Positions 45,613 through 55,476 of a stretch of 64,000 nucleotides of DNA are shown piece after piece. Every line of letters begins with the position of its first letter. Position 1 is the stretch's first letter. This stretch comes from Alginatibacterium sediminis (GTDB lineage: Bacteria > Pseudomonadota > Gammaproteobacteria > Enterobacterales > Celerinatantimonadaceae), in the NCBI RefSeq assembly GCF_003610775.1, contig NZ_RAQO01000004.1, positions 931,755 to 995,754 on the forward strand, written 5' to 3'. The notes beneath the pieces were generated by a model. It ran no database searches. It was not told where the DNA came from and saw only the letters and a program-made list of their open reading frames with translations. Made by a program: the position numbers and the translations under genes.

Positions 45613-47502
45613 CTAAAACGACAACCAATGACGTAAACTTCGAGTTAAGCGCTCACTCAAATCGAGGTCTTTGATACTTTGCTTCACGGCTAATCCTGTT
45701 ATAGGTTCATCGGTAATAATCCCATCAACACCTAATAGCAATAGTCGTTCCATTTCGCTGGCATTATTTATCGTCCACACATGAACTTCTTGTTCGCGTT
45801 GTTGAACTTCTAGAAGTTTCCATGCACTTAACCATTGCTGGCTCACCATTAGTATATCAACATCACGTTCGATACTGGCACTTCCAACACTTGCCGCATA
45901 GATAAGCGCAAAGCGCAAATTTGTTGGCCTTTGCTCTTTAAATTCATCCATTACTGCTTGCAATAACACTGTATCTAGGCTGGATATAATAACCGCAGAA
46001 TCTATGGTCTTCACGATTTCAGCGACAGCACCAGACAACGCAAGACTAGTATTATATCGTTTTAGCTCAATGTTAAATTCTATTGAGTCAGAGTAGAGTT
46101 CAAGCATGTCACTCAACAGTGGTGGCGAAGCTAGCCCCTGTTGTTGATACACCGCGGTTATTTCGGAATAAGTGCTCTCTTCCACGATGATGGGGTCAAG
46201 TGCAAGCCGACGTAAATCTCTATCATGAAATAGAATAACCTGTGCATCGCTGGTGATTTGCACATCAATTTCCGCGGCCCCTATGCCAAGTTCAATAGAT
46301 TTTTTCAAACCAGCTTCGCTGTTCTCAACCGCTAAAAAACCACCGGCTCGATGCGCGGTGATTTGACCATGGCTACCTTGTTGTAAATGCTCGACTAAAG
46401 CGTTAACTGAATGAAAGGCATTATAGAAGCCAACAACTACAATGGCGCAGATGAAAGCCCATATCAAAGGTCGACGTCTAGTTTGTCTTTCTTGGACTGC
46501 GACTAATCGTTGCTCGGTGCTCACAAACCGGTGACGCTTGACCTGCAAACGCAGTAGATAGTATTGGCACGCCGCATAAATAAACCGATCAGCAAAGGTG
46601 AGCAGCACACCAATAACGCCGACGATCGATGCTGCTAACACTAACCACCAATACTGTAAATCTTCAGAGTTCAAACTCCATTCAAGCACAGGACGGAAAA
46701 CAACAAACAAAGTCGCTGCCAGCAACGCAAAAATGGCTGTTCTACTCGTTAGCCAAACAATGTGTCCCCAAAATATATAGGAGTAGATATCGCGACTAAT
46801 ACGCCTAGCCTGCTGAAACAATTGCCATTGACTGCAGTCTTGGAGCAGGCTCATTGGTAGGGCCAACCACCAACTCGCCCAATACCGCAATACAAACACA
46901 GTAATGGGGAGTGTTACCAGGATCAGAAGAGCAAAGGCCATCCACACAGTATTGATGTCTTGACTGAGGTAGTAGTTTATATCCCAATCAGCCAGCATAA
47001 GGCCATAGACCCAACGCCCAGCCCACACCAAGGATACGAGTAGCACCCCTACGCCTATAGACTGGAATAATACAATTTTAGCCACTCTCCAGCTTCGCGC
47101 TAAGATCAACTGCAGTGTTTCAATAACCGATTTTTTGCCAACATCATGTTTGGCCAATAAAATGGTAATCACACTGTGCTCAACAAAAAAGCTAAAACTA
47201 ATCTGTGTTAACAGCCAGACCGACAACAAAAAGCCTAATGGGGAGAGTATAAAGCCAAATATTTCTTGGTTGGCAAAGGCATCAACCCCTTGCCAGCGCA
47301 TTAAAGTGGTTGTAAGCCATAAATCGAAAGGTACAAACACCGCAGCTAGACTGATGTTGATGATGAGGAAACAGGCAAACATTTGTAAACCCGAGCTGCG
47401 TAAGCGATGCAACATAAAACTAGCAATGTGTCGCGCTCGGCGCAAAAACTTAACAATCACTAATGCAAATATCCCAGTCAAAGAGCGTTGTTTTATCAAC
47501 AT
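45613..47502 (-). CDS. Membrane-anchored glycerophosphodiester phosphodiesterase
   Basis: 629 aa. The N-terminal 350 residues hold about seven to eight membrane helices (GDPD membrane-domain type). From residue 384 a GDPD catalytic domain follows: HRAGG, ENSEAG, AAEIDVQ and LFHDRDL, ending VDGIITDEP. The enzyme hydrolyses phospholipid head-group esters, probably facing the periplasm. It is the second GDPD in the window, unlinked to Pho boxes as far as I see. The exact start is uncertain: no clear ribosome site precedes ATG 47502. Confidence 0.9.
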   Translation of the reverse strand: MLIKQRSLTGIFALVIVKFLRRARHIASFMLHRLRSSGLQMFACFLIINISLAAVFVPFDLWLTTTLMRWQGVDAFANQEIFGFILSPLGFLLSVWLLTQISFSFFVEHSVITILLAKHDVGKKSVIETLQLILARSWRVAKIVLFQSIGVGVLLVSLVWAGRWVYGLMLADWDINYYLSQDINTVWMAFALLILVTLPITVFVLRYWASWWLALPMSLLQDCSQWQLFQQARRISRDIYSYIFWGHIVWLTSRTAIFALLAATLFVVFRPVLEWSLNSEDLQYWWLVLAASIVGVIGVLLTFADRFIYAACQYYLLRLQVKRHRFVSTEQRLVAVQERQTRRRPLIWAFICAIVVVGFYNAFHSVNALVEHLQQGSHGQITAHRAGGFLAVENSEAGLKKSIELGIGAAEIDVQITSDAQVILFHDRDLRRLALDPIIVEESTYSEITAVYQQQGLASPPLLSDMLELYSDSIEFNIELKRYNTSLALSGAVAEIVKTIDSAVIISSLDTVLLQAVMDEFKEQRPTNLRFALIYAASVGSASIERDVDILMVSQQWLSAWKLLEVQQREQEVHVWTINNASEMERLLLLGVDGIITDEPITGLAVKQSIKDLDLSERLTRSLRHWLSF

Positions 47503-47561
47503 GAACGGTTATCATAACATCGCTTTAGACAAATCACGCAATTACGAAATAAGGGAAGTTA

Positions 47562-48521
47562 ATGTTGCGACTACTTGGCGGTATATTAAGCGCTTTGCTC
47601 ATCACTCAGTCAGCTTATGCACAAAGTCAATTCTTGTTTATGGGTACTGGTAGCGTCACTGGTATTTACTATCCTACCGGCAATGCACTGTGCCGTATTT
47701 TGGAACAAAGCGACTACGGCCGCCAACTAACCTGTAGCGCAGAAAGCTCAGGGGGAAGTATTGACAACATTGATGCACTTGGTCGTAAAGAACTCGATTT
47801 AGCAATTGTTCAATCAGATATACAATGGCGGAGTTTCTTCGGTCAGGCTGAATTTACGAATCAAGGACCCAATGTAGAACTGCGCTCCTTATTTTCGCTG
47901 TATCCTGAGACATTTAGTCTTTTAGTTCGAAGCGACAGTGGTATTGAAAGCCTTGCCGATCTTTATGGTCGTTCACTGAATATCGGGCCAGAAGGCAGCG
48001 GACAACATGCGACCAGTTTACTAATGCTAGATGCACTCAACATTAGTAGCGAACGTTTCGCAAGCCTCAAACAATATAAGCCTGACGAACAAGCACGCGC
48101 CCTTTGTAATGAACGGGTGGATGGCATTGTATATGTCGTAGGCCACCCGAATACCTCGTTGCGTGAAGCGACCACAATGTGTGAAACACGCTTGATATCA
48201 TTATATGACCAGCAAGTTAACACCATTATTGATCGCTTTCCTTTTTTTACTCGAGCCAGTATCCCAGAGCTAATTTATGCAAACAATGCAAATGCAGTAA
48301 ACACCTTCGGTGTCGCAGCAACGATGGTAACAACCGCACAGTTGCCTGAAGAACAAGCTTATGCATTTGTAGCTGCGATATTCGAGCAATTGGAGTACTT
48401 AAAGTCACTGCACCCAGCATTGGGTCAGCTATCAGCAACAAAAATGTTAGAAGATGGATTAAGTGCACCTTTACATCCAGGTGCGCTTCGTTATTATCGC
48501 GAACGCGGCTGGATTGATTAA
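47562..48521 (+). CDS. TAXI-family TRAP transporter solute-binding protein (orphan)
   Basis: 319 aa. Signal peptide MLRLLGGILSALLITQSAYA, then FMGTGSVTGIYYPTGNALCR, the conserved N-terminal motif of TAXI proteins. LSLYPETFSLLVR-type and RSLNIGPEGSGQH motifs follow. Such proteins capture carboxylates or amino acids for fused DctQM permeases, but no TRAP permease gene is adjacent. AAGGGAAG lies 3-5 bases before ATG. The gloC gene begins 34 bases downstream. Confidence 0.88.
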   Translation: MLRLLGGILSALLITQSAYAQSQFLFMGTGSVTGIYYPTGNALCRILEQSDYGRQLTCSAESSGGSIDNIDALGRKELDLAIVQSDIQWRSFFGQAEFTNQGPNVELRSLFSLYPETFSLLVRSDSGIESLADLYGRSLNIGPEGSGQHATSLLMLDALNISSERFASLKQYKPDEQARALCNERVDGIVYVVGHPNTSLREATTMCETRLISLYDQQVNTIIDRFPFFTRASIPELIYANNANAVNTFGVAATMVTTAQLPEEQAYAFVAAIFEQLEYLKSLHPALGQLSATKMLEDGLSAPLHPGALRYYRERGWID

Positions 48522-48555
48522 GCCCTCTATTAAACAACCAATTAGGAGTTTGTCC

Positions 48556-49188
48556 TTGGCCTATCAAATTATCCCGGTCACCCCGTTTGTACAAAATTGC
48601 AGTTTGTTTTGGTGCGAAAAAAGCAAAAAGGCAGCAATTATAGATCCCGGTGGTGATGCTGAAGTTATCTATGACGCAGTACAAAGCCGAAGGCTAATCG
48701 TTGAGAAAATATTACTGACCCATGGCCACCTTGACCACGTCGGTGCCACCGCCGACGTAGCAGCCCATTATCAAGTCTCCATTATTGGACCTGAACGCGA
48801 AGACCATTTTTGGATCGATCAGTTAGCCATGCAATGTCAAATGTTCGGTTTTCCTATGGTCAAAGAGTTTAGTCCAACCCACTGGCTTGAACACGGACAA
48901 ACAATTAGCGTCGGAGAGCGCCAGCTAGAGGTACGTCATACTCCAGGTCACACTCCTGGGCACGTGGTATTTGTAGACTATGCGGATAAACTAGCCATAG
49001 TTGGAGACGTTTTATTCCATGGATCAATCGGGCGTACCGACTTTCCTAAAGGCGACCACGCCACACTTATCAATTCTATACACACTCAGTTGTATACCCT
49101 TGATGACGATTTCGAATTCATTCCTGGTCATGGTCCCATATCTACAATTGGGGTTGAAAAAACAAGTAATCCACATACTCGTTTGTAG
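48556..49188 (+). CDS. gloC: Glyoxalase II-type metallo-beta-lactamase-fold hydrolase (YcbL/GloC)
   Basis: 210 aa. Metal-binding THGHLDH at 55-61, later HTPGHTPGH and VGDVLFHGSIGRTD, and PGHGP at the end. Start MAYQIIPVTPFVQNCSLFWC matches YcbL. It hydrolyses S-lactoylglutathione or similar thioesters. The TTG at 48556 with TAGGAG 7 bases upstream is the start; the longer frame from 48463 overlaps the TAXI gene. Confidence 0.92.
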   Translation: MAYQIIPVTPFVQNCSLFWCEKSKKAAIIDPGGDAEVIYDAVQSRRLIVEKILLTHGHLDHVGATADVAAHYQVSIIGPEREDHFWIDQLAMQCQMFGFPMVKEFSPTHWLEHGQTISVGERQLEVRHTPGHTPGHVVFVDYADKLAIVGDVLFHGSIGRTDFPKGDHATLINSIHTQLYTLDDDFEFIPGHGPISTIGVEKTSNPHTRL

Positions 49189-49329
49189 CGAATAATTTCT
49201 TAGCACATAAGACAAGGTTGGTTCCTATGTGCTAATAATCCACGATGTAGAGCTGCTGCTCAGCTGTTGAACCCGCATGTAAATCCTAATTTCATCTAAA
49301 GTTGTAAGTTTGACAGTGATCTCATTTCC

Positions 49330-49347
49330 AATCGTAACGTTACGATT
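49330..49347. promoter_or_regulatory. LacI-type operator upstream of the GH3 gene
   Basis: AATCGTAACGTTACGATT is a perfect 18-bp palindrome with the central CG typical of LacI-family operators. It lies 86 bases before the GH3 start and 15 bases after a TTGACA (49310-49315), so a bound repressor would cover the promoter. No LacI gene is in the window. Confidence 0.65.
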
Positions 49348-49432
49348 TTCATTTATCTTAGGCTTCAATTCGTCTATCTTTCGCAATTCACATCAATTTC
49401 CATGACCACTTCCAGTATTGAGAGACTCAAAT

Positions 49433-52015
49433 ATGTCGCAGAAATTCCACTTACCCTACTTTCCTCAGTGGCCAGAAATTCAATCTAGTATCCCCAAAGA
49501 TCCCGAAATAGAAACCAAAATAACTAACATTTTGGATTGCATGACCCTTGAAGAAAAAGTGGGTCAAATGATTCAGCCCAATCTACGCGCGGTAACTCCA
49601 AAACTAGCCCATGAATACAAACTCGGTTCGATACTAAATGGCGGTGGTGCTTGGCCAAACGATGATAAATATGCCACTGCTCAAGATTGGGTTGATGCTG
49701 CAACCCAATATTGGAATGCCATAGAAGACGCATTTAGCGACCGCAGCTTTCGAATTCCATTTATGTGGGCGACCGACGCCGTTCATGGTCACAACAATGT
49801 CTTTGGGGCGACCGTCTTCCCGCACAATATTGGCCTGGGAGCTGCTAGGGATCCGCAGTTAATATTTGAAATTGGTGAAGCAACGGCGCGTGAAATCGTA
49901 GCGACCGGCCTCGACTGGACCTTTGCACCTACCGTTGCAATACCGCGAGACCTGCGTTGGGGCAGAGTTTACGAAGGGTATTCCGAGAACCCTGAGATTA
50001 CATATGCTTATGCGGAACAAATGGTAAAGGGGTTGCAAGGTGATGCTTCGTCTTTGAAAACTGATCAGAAAGTCATTTCGAATGTTAAACATTGGCTTGG
50101 CGATGGCGGCACGCTGCAAGGTGTTGACCGTGGGATCAATAATTATTCAGAGGATATGTTGCGTAACATCCATGCCGCTGGTTATTTTTCTGGTTTAAGT
50201 GCTGGAGCACAAGTGGTGATGTCTAGCTTCAATAGTTGGAACAACAATACTAACTATGACCACAGCCCTCAATTAGACGGTGAATACAATTATAAAATTC
50301 ATGGAAGCCGCTACTTATTAAACGATGTACTCAAACAACAAATGGGCTTTGACGGTCTGGTTGTTACCGACTGGAATGGTCACGCAGAGGTAACTCGCTG
50401 TAGCGACCAAGATGCCTGCTATGCGATTAACGCAGGCAATGACATCCTCATGATCCCGGGACAAGAGGATTGGCAAGCCGTTTATCATAAGACCATAGCG
50501 GACGTAAAAAATGGTCACATATTAATGAGCCGAATCGACGACGCTGTACTGCGTATTCTGCGCGTCAAAATGCGAGCTGGGCTATGGAAGAAATCAGCGC
50601 CCAATCAACGTAGTTGCGCTGCGAATCAATCGCTGCTCGGGGCTACAAAACATCGCGAATTGGCTCGACAGGCGGTGCGTAAGTCGCTAGTTCTGCTCAA
50701 AAACAACAATGACATCCTTCCCTTGGATCGCAATACCAATATTTTGCTCACCGGAAGCGCTGCTGACGACTTACAAAAGCAAGCTGGTGGTTGGAATCTA
50801 ACTTGGCAAGGTGATGAAAACCAATTGTCAGATTTTCCAGGTGCTACAACCCTAAAAATGGCCTTAGAAGCCGAGTTAGGATGTGAGCGAGTCAGCTACG
50901 ACCCGCTTTTGGAACATGACCATTCTGAAATTGACACAGCTGTGGTTGTATTCGGAGAAGACCCGTATGCAGAGATGATGGGCGATATAAAAGATTGGCA
51001 ATCACTAGACTTTGGCGCTTTAAAGCGCAGCTACAGGCTTGATTTAGATAAGATCCACCGCTTAAAAGCGCTGGGTAAAAAAGTGATTTGTGTGTTTTTC
51101 TCAGGACGCCCACTGTACTTAAATGCAGAAATATCAGCAGCAGATGCTTTTGTTGCTGCTTGGTTACCTGGCAGCGAAGGTGCAGGAATGACAGATGTGT
51201 TTCTGCGGGACGGTAGTGGGAACATTCAATTCGACTTCCAAGCCAAACTATCGTTTAGTTGGCCAAATCGAAAAGACTCCACCCATGTTAGTCAGATCTT
51301 AAGCCATATCCCTAATTACGAAGTTCCAGAGCACGAGCAAGACCCGAGAGGGGAACACGCACCACTATTTGATTATGGTTATGGCCTCAGCTATAACGAG
51401 GGTTCAGGTAAACACCGATTTGATCTGAATAACTTGCCTTTAGATCTTACGAAAGATGAAAATCAGCATCAAATTGCTAGCCATAATCTTTGCATGTTCG
51501 GCCGCGAAGCCATTGTTGGTGATTATCATTTACGCATTGCCGATGTTGAAAACTGGGACGGAAGTGAGGTCTCGCGTAACAACCAAATCGCTCTCACACA
51601 TATCAGTGCAACCCCAGTCAATTATCAGCATCAGCAAGACGGTGTATTGGTGACATTTGGCGATCAATTAGCGAGCCTGTATGTAGAGACACAAGCAGGT
51701 ATACCCGAGGACTTTAGCCCTTACATAAAAGCCGAAGCAGATCTTGTATTTGATATTTTGGTTGAACAGCTTGCACCACAGTTTTTACAAGTGGGTTGCG
51801 TTAAATCGCCCCAGGCCGTTAAGTCTTTAGGTTTGGATATTAGCGCCACACTGCGTCAATTCGAACCCAATACCTGGCAAACGATGCGTTTTAATCTGGG
51901 ACGCTTAGAGAGTCTAGGTGTAGATGTAGCCAATCTAAGCACGCCTTTAGTTTTCCAAAGCAATGGGCCATGGCAAATTCGAATCGGTAATATTAGATTT
52001 GAGATAAAAGCATAG
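49433..52015 (+). CDS. Glycoside hydrolase family 3 beta-glucosidase/exo-glucanase
   Basis: 860 aa. GH3 N-terminal barrel with the nucleophile Asp313 in GLVVTDWNGHAE, a C-terminal alpha/beta sandwich with likely acid/base Glu514 in DPYAEMMGD, and a C-terminal carbohydrate-binding-like domain of about 170 residues. It resembles exo-1,3/1,4-beta-glucan glucohydrolases (ExoP type), which release glucose from beta-glucans or cello-oligosaccharides. No signal peptide or lipobox is seen, so it probably acts inside the cell on imported oligosaccharides. The ATG at 49433 is chosen; a longer start at 49418 is possible. Confidence 0.9.
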   Translation: MSQKFHLPYFPQWPEIQSSIPKDPEIETKITNILDCMTLEEKVGQMIQPNLRAVTPKLAHEYKLGSILNGGGAWPNDDKYATAQDWVDAATQYWNAIEDAFSDRSFRIPFMWATDAVHGHNNVFGATVFPHNIGLGAARDPQLIFEIGEATAREIVATGLDWTFAPTVAIPRDLRWGRVYEGYSENPEITYAYAEQMVKGLQGDASSLKTDQKVISNVKHWLGDGGTLQGVDRGINNYSEDMLRNIHAAGYFSGLSAGAQVVMSSFNSWNNNTNYDHSPQLDGEYNYKIHGSRYLLNDVLKQQMGFDGLVVTDWNGHAEVTRCSDQDACYAINAGNDILMIPGQEDWQAVYHKTIADVKNGHILMSRIDDAVLRILRVKMRAGLWKKSAPNQRSCAANQSLLGATKHRELARQAVRKSLVLLKNNNDILPLDRNTNILLTGSAADDLQKQAGGWNLTWQGDENQLSDFPGATTLKMALEAELGCERVSYDPLLEHDHSEIDTAVVVFGEDPYAEMMGDIKDWQSLDFGALKRSYRLDLDKIHRLKALGKKVICVFFSGRPLYLNAEISAADAFVAAWLPGSEGAGMTDVFLRDGSGNIQFDFQAKLSFSWPNRKDSTHVSQILSHIPNYEVPEHEQDPRGEHAPLFDYGYGLSYNEGSGKHRFDLNNLPLDLTKDENQHQIASHNLCMFGREAIVGDYHLRIADVENWDGSEVSRNNQIALTHISATPVNYQHQQDGVLVTFGDQLASLYVETQAGIPEDFSPYIKAEADLVFDILVEQLAPQFLQVGCVKSPQAVKSLGLDISATLRQFEPNTWQTMRFNLGRLESLGVDVANLSTPLVFQSNGPWQIRIGNIRFEIKA

Positions 52016-52058
52016 CAGGCTTAGTTTCTTTTATTACAGATCCTAGCGATAGGAATAA

Positions 52059-52094
52059 CGAGGACTACTGTTTTTAGTTTGACGGTAGTCCTCG
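52059..52094 (+). terminator. Hairpin downstream of the GH3 gene
   Basis: Perfect 10-bp stem CGAGGACTAC (52059-52068) and GTAGTCCTCG (52085-52094), 44 bases after the GH3 stop. The loop is 16 bases and no T-run follows, so it may be a weak terminator or an mRNA-end hairpin. Confidence 0.5.
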
Positions 52095-52838
52095 CTCGCC
52101 TCCATGAGCCGCTAATCCCCGAGAAATTAGCATCTGTCGATTCGATTTTTTTGTCCGATATAACTCAGAAACAACTGTATTTCCCACAACATAACAAACG
52201 GCCCGCGCTTTGTTTTGGCTAATAAACAACGCTGGTTTCAACACTAATTCTACATCTACTCATTTAATGACCAAATCACAACCCACATCTGGGAACTTTC
52301 ATGTCTGTGCTCCCCTGCCCCTACCAAATTTGTTGTACGCATCGATTGGCCATTATCCTGCGAGTAGTCACCGACCGCTTGCCCAAACTTGGATGCAGTG
52401 ATTTGGTCGCCATTTCTAATATTGGTAACACTAAGATCCCAAGCTTGTGTTGTTCTAGGTACGCCGAACAAATCTTACTCACGTTCAAGGTTTTAGAGCA
52501 AACCTTGCCACCATCGTATAGTGCATAAAAATATAGCTAGACATTGATGATGCATCTTTCAGACATAATACTTAGGCCTACGCACAGTAACTGCGTTTCG
52601 TATCTATAACCGAGTGTCGAAATATATGTGGTTCTTCTAAGTTAAAAATGATTGATAGGAGAAGGAAGAAACGCATCCTTTTGTAGTAAAATTACATACA
52701 TTTAACAAATTGTTTTTAGTTCCAATTTTAGCCATTTCAATGTCAGAACCCTCACAAGTCATTGTTTTACAACAAGGTATCAGCCATATTTAATTTATTG
52801 TAATACTAATACCTCCTTGGAGAAGTTTAACATTTTGT
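52095..52838. other. Gene-poor region with a possible decayed reading frame
   Basis: About 740 bases without a supported gene. On the minus strand a 71-codon frame (52471-52256) reads like real protein (GDQITASKFGQAVGDYSQDN, then SSQMWVVIWSLNE) and another coding-like frame precedes it out of phase. This could be a frameshifted remnant of an exported or binding-domain protein, but I cannot name the family. Confidence 0.25.
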
Positions 52839-52852
52839 TTGATTTACATCAT
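52839..52852 (+). promoter_or_regulatory. FNR/Anr box upstream of nirB
   Basis: TTGATTTACATCAT matches TTGAT-N4-ATCAA at 9 of 10 fixed positions. It lies 60 bases before the nirB ATG, a usual distance for FNR activation under low oxygen. Confidence 0.7.
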
Positions 52853-52911
52853 TTTCCGCGCGCGGATAGTGGCGCAAGATGTCGGCAATTATAGAATCCA
52901 AGGAAACACTG

Positions 52912-55476
52912 ATGGAAAAACTGAAACTCGTTGTTGTTGGCAACGGCATGGTTGGACATCGCTATATCGAAGAACTTGTTGATAGCGGTTTGTCTAAAAA
53001 CTACCAAATTATTGTTTTTTGCGAAGAGCCGCGTGTCGCTTACGACCGAGTTCATTTGTCCTCATATTTTTCTCATCACACTGCAAGCGAGTTGTCTTTA
53101 GTCAAAGATGGCTACTACGAAGCAAACGGCATCCAAGTTTATATTGGCGAGCGTATCACCCATATCAACCGTAAAGCCAAGCGACTCTACTCTGACGCTG
53201 GCCGTGAGCTAGACTACGAAAAATTAGTACTAGCAACAGGCTCCTACCCGTGGGTACCGCCTATCAAAGGCAACCAGAGCAAAGACAGTTTCGTATACCG
53301 AACTATCGAAGATCTTAAGGAAATAGAGAACTGCGCCAAACGCAGTAAAAGCGGCGCTGTAGTCGGTGGTGGTCTTCTCGGACTTGAAGCCGCTGGCGCA
53401 CTCAAAGCTTTGGGTGTCGAAACCCACGTAATTGAATTTGCCCCAGTGCTTATGGCTGAACAACTTGACCAGCAAGGTGGCTTACAACTACGCCGTAAAA
53501 TTGAAAAGATAGGCGTTAAGGTTCATACCAGTAAGAATACTCTTGAAGTTCTCACCGAGGGTGACACTGCGCGTAATACCATGGTATTTGCCGATGGAAG
53601 CAAGCTAGAAGTTGATTTTGTTGTTTATTCAACCGGAATTAGACCTCAGGACAAAATAGCCAAAGAAGCTGAATTGGACATTGCTTCTCGCGGTGGTATT
53701 GCGATCAATGACAATTGCCAAACCAATGACCCAGACATTTACGCAATAGGTGAGTGTGCGTCTTGGAACGAGCGTTTTTATGGTTTAGTTGCACCTGGCT
53801 ACAAAATGGCGCAAGTGGCTTGCGCGCACCTCCTCGGTAAAAATCAGCGTTTTGAAGGTGCTGATATGAGCGCTAAGTTAAAACTGCTTGGGGTAAATGT
53901 CGGTAGTATTGGCGATGCCAATGGAAAAAGTGAAGACTGTAAAAGCTATGTCTATCAAAATGACGACGAGGAAGTTTACAAACGTCTTATCGTTTCAAAA
54001 GATGGACGCGAATTACTTGGCGCAGTCCTGGTTGGCGACACTTCGGATTATGGTAACTTGCTACAGCTTTACCTGAACAAAATAGCACTTCCAGAACACC
54101 CTGACAGTCTCATTTTACCAAGTCATGCTGGTGGTGAAAAACCACAAATGGGCGCTGATGCGCTACCAGATACAGCAGTTATATGTTCATGCTTTGATGT
54201 CACCAAAGGCGATATATCTCAAGCTGTTGCCGACGGATTTACCTCCGTAGCTCAGATCAAGTCTCATACCAAGGCGGGTACCGGATGCGGTGGTTGTTTA
54301 CCGCTAATTGGGCAAGTGCTTAATGCCGAATTAGAAAAATCAGGAATAACTGTCAATAATCATATTTGCGAACACTTTGATTATTCACGCCAAGAATTGT
54401 TCCACCTAGTACGCGTCGGTGAAATCACTACCTTTGAGCAGATGATCAAACGTCATGGCCGAGGCTATGGCTGTGAAGTCTGTAAACCAGCGATCGGTTC
54501 TATTCTCGCGTCTTGTTGGGGCGAGCACGTATTGGCTCCACAACACGTAAGCTTGCAAGATACCAATGACAACTTCCTAGGTAATATGCAGAAGGACGGA
54601 ACCTACTCGGTTATTCCTCGAATGGCCGGCGGAGAAGTCACAGCAAAAGCGCTTGGGGTTCTCGCTCAAGTCGCCGAGGATTATAAGCTTTACACCAAAA
54701 TAACTGGCGCGCAACGAGTCGGTCTATTTGGCGCACAAAAAGACGATTTGCCTACGATTTGGGGCCGTCTAACCGACGCCGGTTTTGAAACCGGTCACGC
54801 CTATGCGAAAGCTTTGCGTATGGCGAAAACCTGTGTTGGTAGTACTTGGTGTCGTTTCGGAGTGCAAGATAGTGTTGGCTTAGGTTCTCGCCTAGAGAAT
54901 CGCTACAAGGGGATCCGTACACCTCACAAAATGAAATTTGGTGTGTCTGGCTGCACTCGAGAATGTGCCGAAGCGCAAGGCAAAGATATCGGTATTATTG
55001 CAACCGACGCAGGCTGGAATTTATTTGTTGGTGGCAACGGTGGAATGAAACCACGCCACGGCGATCTTCTCGCTAGTGATCTTGATGAAGCCACGCTGAT
55101 CCGCTATATCGATTGCTTCATGATGTTTTATATCCGCACCGCCGACAAATTACAACGCACCTCAGTTTGGTTAGAAAATCTAGATGGCGGCGTTGACTAT
55201 CTGCGCAAAGTTATTGTTGATGACCAACTCGGCATTAATCAACAGTTGCTTAGCACGATTGAAGAGTTGATCGCGAACTACCACTGCGAATGGACAACCA
55301 CGATCTCCACCCCTGCTTCATTAGACCGATTCGCACACTTTATCAACAGTGACCAACGCGATGACAATGTTCAATTTGTTAGTGAGCGAGAACAACATCG
55401 CCCCGCCCGCTTTGATGAAAAGTTTCCTAGCCCTAAAGGCGATATCCTGCACGTTGAATTGGAGTATGAGGCATGA
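52912..55476 (+). CDS. nirB: NADH-dependent nitrite reductase, large subunit
   Basis: 854 aa (E. coli 847). FAD/NAD domains (VVVGNGMVGHRYIEELV and GAVVGGGLLGLEAAGALKALG), a BFD-like [2Fe-2S] domain (ICSCFDVTKGD and TGCGGCLPLIG), and sirohaem-[4Fe-4S] cysteines in KTCVGSTWCRFG and GVSGCTRECAEAQGKD. It reduces nitrite to ammonium in the cytoplasm. The ATG at 52912 has AAGGAA 7 bases upstream; the frame opens earlier at 52879 without a ribosome site. It heads nirB-nirD-nirC. Confidence 0.96.
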   Translation: MEKLKLVVVGNGMVGHRYIEELVDSGLSKNYQIIVFCEEPRVAYDRVHLSSYFSHHTASELSLVKDGYYEANGIQVYIGERITHINRKAKRLYSDAGRELDYEKLVLATGSYPWVPPIKGNQSKDSFVYRTIEDLKEIENCAKRSKSGAVVGGGLLGLEAAGALKALGVETHVIEFAPVLMAEQLDQQGGLQLRRKIEKIGVKVHTSKNTLEVLTEGDTARNTMVFADGSKLEVDFVVYSTGIRPQDKIAKEAELDIASRGGIAINDNCQTNDPDIYAIGECASWNERFYGLVAPGYKMAQVACAHLLGKNQRFEGADMSAKLKLLGVNVGSIGDANGKSEDCKSYVYQNDDEEVYKRLIVSKDGRELLGAVLVGDTSDYGNLLQLYLNKIALPEHPDSLILPSHAGGEKPQMGADALPDTAVICSCFDVTKGDISQAVADGFTSVAQIKSHTKAGTGCGGCLPLIGQVLNAELEKSGITVNNHICEHFDYSRQELFHLVRVGEITTFEQMIKRHGRGYGCEVCKPAIGSILASCWGEHVLAPQHVSLQDTNDNFLGNMQKDGTYSVIPRMAGGEVTAKALGVLAQVAEDYKLYTKITGAQRVGLFGAQKDDLPTIWGRLTDAGFETGHAYAKALRMAKTCVGSTWCRFGVQDSVGLGSRLENRYKGIRTPHKMKFGVSGCTRECAEAQGKDIGIIATDAGWNLFVGGNGGMKPRHGDLLASDLDEATLIRYIDCFMMFYIRTADKLQRTSVWLENLDGGVDYLRKVIVDDQLGINQQLLSTIEELIANYHCEWTTTISTPASLDRFAHFINSDQRDDNVQFVSEREQHRPARFDEKFPSPKGDILHVELEYEA

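Noticed and set aside
52256-52471. 71-codon minus-strand frame as a real gene
   Set aside because: Stop just upstream, weak TTG start, no ribosome site and no family match; kept only as a possible remnant.
52810-52828. NarL/NarP 7-2-7 site before nirB
   Set aside because: Only about half of the inverted heptamer matches.
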